From Rostratula benghalensis (taxonomy: Eukaryota > Chordata > Aves > Charadriiformes > Rostratulidae), in the NCBI GenBank assembly GCA_013399305.1, contig VXAI01000013.1, positions 804,264 to 868,263 on the forward strand: a DNA stretch of 64,000 nt. The letters are read 5' to 3'. The notes beneath the pieces were generated by a model that was given only the letters and a program-made list of their open reading frames with translations, was not told where the DNA came from and searched no databases. Each line of letters begins with the position of its first letter. Position 1 is the first letter of the stretch. Below, piece by piece: positions 61,510 through 64,000 of the stretch. The position numbers and the translations under genes were made by a program.

Positions 61510-63438
61510 TGAAAATCAGGGAAGAAGAGTCCTTTATTGTCACAAGTGATAAAAACATGGAGAGCATTTTTTTTTAATTATTTTCCAGTACTGAACAAAC
61601 AGGAATTTTGCGTATTACCTACCACACAGTAGCATTTTAACATTCCTGATAGTTAATAGTGATAGTGATAGTGTTAATTTTAAGAAGAAAGGGGTTAGGG
61701 ATCCACTCTTATTTTTAATTCTTTACCAAAATGACATACCTCTGTCCCAGTCAGTGTTTTCCTCCTTTTTAATCAGAAAGGCTATAAAATAATGTGTTTT
61801 GGGGTTAACACTTAGTGTGTTAATTTTCACTGCTTAGTAAATTTCATACTGCCAAGTTATAAACCTTTGAAATATAGAGTTTATAATATAAGTGCACCTA
61901 CAACCTTGAATATAACTGAGCAAATGACACAACTATAATTATGCTCTGTGAGAAACACAGTAATGTATTCTGAACTCATAATTTGGTCATTTATTTTCTA
62001 TAATTGCATTTTTAGTTTCTCTTTAAATGAACCTTTATAATTTTATAAACAGCATGGTCTTCACACTAAAAATTAGATTGCCTTCTCCTTTGTCAGCACT
62101 GAGTTACTTAGCTATATAAGCCTTCCTTCTCTCTCTTTATTATTTCTGCAGTGATTTGAGACTGTGTGACACAGAAACCTAAGGACTAGATTTCCAAAAA
62201 TAGATTGCAACTCCTTTAAAATGAAGCTTTGGATGTCCACCATGCTTGACCTAGCTGTCTAACATTCTTCTAAGGAAAAAAAAAAAAAAAAGTTGAAAAC
62301 CATTTGAAAAAAATATAGAGGCCCAAGTTTCACTTTGATGCTTTTTGCTTCTCTGATGTAATAATGGATTTCAAGTTGTATTAACAAAATTAGATCATCT
62401 AATTTGACTTTCTGTATGATTCAGGCCATGAACACTCTTTCAGTTACTTTTTTTTAATAACTATGACAACCTGTGTTTTCATTAACTATAAACAAAGAAA
62501 TTTTGCTGGAAAAAAAAACAACTTTAAAAACTTTCTATTTTTATATAATAGCAACTATTCACAGTATTTTTTACTTAGCTCAGAAGAAATAAAATAACTT
62601 AAAAGAACAGACAAACAAAGCACAGAAAACAGTAATTTATTTGTGCAGGTGTATTTCGAGCTAACAGTATCCTTTTTGCCAGAATGCAGGAACACCAGAT
62701 CAAGACAAAAAGATGCATATCTCAGGCTACACACACTGCTTTCCTTTGACAACAGCTTTGACTAGGTATCCCCAATTCATACACCCCAACTGTATATTCC
62801 TCCCTGTGAAACGCACCTTTGTTTGTGACACTACTACTCTTTGCAAAACCATGTTTTATATCTGTCTAACAAAACAATTCAGGATAAACAGAACTGTGAA
62901 TGTCCTGAAAAAAAGGAAATAGTTTGTTGTTATTTTGTGAAAAAAATTAGGAGCCTATTACAGACTTAAAGGACTTAAAATAATGATAGAAAAAAAAAAT
63001 TGTGTAGATCTAATTTTATTACACCTTGAAGCTTACAAGATCTTGTTATAAATATAGTTTAAAATTTCCTCCATTTGCACACATGCTGTTGTATGTATTC
63101 CCAAAAATTACCCCAAAAGATATTGTGCATTACTCAACAGATCTAGTGGTTGGTCTGAAAAGGTCTAAATTATAGTTTTCACTTTTCATGATGCTATTAA
63201 AAAACTTTGTTCCCTATTCAGTCAAGGTAATTTTTTTTTTTAATTACCAGAACAAGAAGAATGGCAGTTGCTTTTAAATACATTCCCAAATCCATCAAGA
63301 ATATAGACCAAAGATTTTTAAGCTTTTAAAACTGTAATGCAATGAACTAAAATGAATGCATAGTGATTAATAAATCTGAAATGTGTTTCTAAATGTTTTC
63401 TCTTCTAATTGAATAATTATAGTGTGTTCTCAGATTTT

Positions 63439-63465
63439 ATTCTCTGTCCTTAAGAGACAGAGAAT
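63439..63465. repeat. Inverted repeat, 10-bp perfect arms
   Basis: ATTCTCTGTC at 63439-63448 pairs with GACAGAGAAT at 63456-63465 across seven bases. A further TTCTCTGTT follows at 63466, a third partial copy. Confidence 0.85.
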
Positions 63466-63653
63466 TTCTCTGTTCTTAATCCTAAAACATGAGTGATCTA
63501 CATGAGTGGAAAAACAAAATGAAAACTCAAAAATCCCCAACTAACCAAGCAAGCAAGCAAATAAAGACACAGTCTAGTGCAAACCCCACAAAAACCCAGT
63601 CAAGTCTGACTGAAAGAGACGGAAGGAAGATGTCTACAAATTTATGACCAGTC

Positions 63654-64000
63654 ATATCCCCCTGCCAGAGCAGGAACACCTAGATCAGGTCACACAGGAA
63701 CAAGTCCAGAGGGGTTTTGAATGTCTCCAAAGAAGGAAACTGCACCACCTCTCTGGGCAGTCCCTTCCAGTGTTCCGTCACCCTCACCGTGAAGAATTTT
63801 TTCCTCATATTTAAGTGGAACCTCTTGTGTTCCAACTTGTACCCTTTGCCCCTTGTCCTATCATAGGCCGTCGTTGAGAAGAGCCTAGCTCCATCCTCCT
63901 GACACTCACCCTTTACATATTGATAAACATTCATGAGGTCACCCCTCAGTCTCCTCTTCTCCAAGCTCAAGAGACCCAGCTCCCTCAGCCTTTCCTCATA
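63654..64000 (-). mobile_element. CR1 LINE fragment (antisense), cut by window end
   Basis: The minus-strand frame is open from the window edge to about 63680. It reads [106 protein letters not shown], a classic CR1 ORF2 C-terminus with no stop in at least 96 codons. The wording (CCTGCCAGAGCAGGAACACCTAGATCAGGTCACACAGGA next to the ORF end) differs from the copies at 3181 and 57570, so it is a different CR1 subfamily. It breaks off at 63654, before the octamer tail, so this copy is 3'-truncated. The element continues beyond 64000. Confidence 0.95.

Larger units (their letters stand above)
58629..63653. other. AT-rich single-copy region
   Basis: About 5 kb holds no recognised gene or transposon. 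The intervals at about 58640-59120 and 59880-60110 are less AT-rich but unrecognised. The antisense 113-codon frame at 59937-60278 has no protein signature. It contains an A/C tract at 61482-61509, a poly-A run at 62276-62292, a 10-bp-arm hairpin at 63439-63465 and an (AAGC)n-like patch at about 63543-63562. Confidence 0.5.

Noticed and set aside
1..64000. CRISPR array, operon or bacterial-type system
   Set aside because: There are no regularly spaced repeats with unique spacers and no closely packed ORFs, and the avian retroelement content identifies the sequence as a vertebrate nuclear genome.
1..64000. tRNA, rRNA or mitochondrial-derived insertions
   Set aside because: Reading both strands by eye I saw no cloverleaf with intact A/B boxes, no rRNA wording and no mitochondrial gene phrases; a covariance-model scan would be decisive.

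Overview
The window reads as a gene-poor, AT-rich stretch of a bird genome, with no supportable host protein-coding exon, rRNA or tRNA. The main evidence is a large set of CR1 retrotransposon fragments. Several end in the avian CR1 3' signature (tandem octamers of the form ATTCTRTG), and their reading frames give the CR1 reverse-transcriptase phrases (YLDFSKAFD-like, LFNIFINDLDE-like, FADDTKLGG-like, RHWNRLPREAV-like). There is also an LTR type that starts TGTCATGGTTT and ends AAACCAGGACA, which I know from endogenous retroviruses of many non-galliform birds. The species and locus cannot be named from sequence alone.

Layout. 1-266: CR1 3' end. 715-1118: CR1 RT fragment. 3181-3748: CR1 fragment with the longest open CR1 frame (175 codons). 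5575-5850: a GC-richer relic of unknown origin, followed by an A/C-rich tract. 7079-7320: a 140-bp-period duplication. 11935-12030: stub of an ERVL-type LTR. 16579-18960: an antisense CR1 of about 1.6 kb split by a 741-bp LTR. 19571-19879: CR1 3' end. 20949-21107: an 84-bp-period duplication. 25179-26275: an unexplained 102-codon antisense frame, then two small CR1 pieces. 29110-29546: CR1. 38225-38640: LTR-like promoter block on the minus strand. 41699-42585: ERVL-type solo LTR containing a second, ERVK-type LTR. 42860-43890: GC-richer block ending in an internally deleted CR1. 47748-47812: CR1 tip. 48114-48197: perfect hairpin plus GGTAAC repeats. 52550-52953 and 57570-58628: CR1 copies. 63654-64000: antisense CR1 running off the end. 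The intervals between are AT-rich and look single-copy, punctuated by poly-A, AAAC/CCAAA and TG-type low-complexity tracts.

Nothing here forms an operon or pathway. Every retrotransposon frame seen is truncated, frameshifted or has substitutions at catalytic positions, so the mobile elements look like dead fossils. I found no convincing new biological system. The items most worth checking are the nested LTRs, the LTR-split CR1, the minus-strand LTR-like promoter block, the perfect hairpin with adjacent repeats, the two recent tandem duplications, and two unexplained antisense frames.
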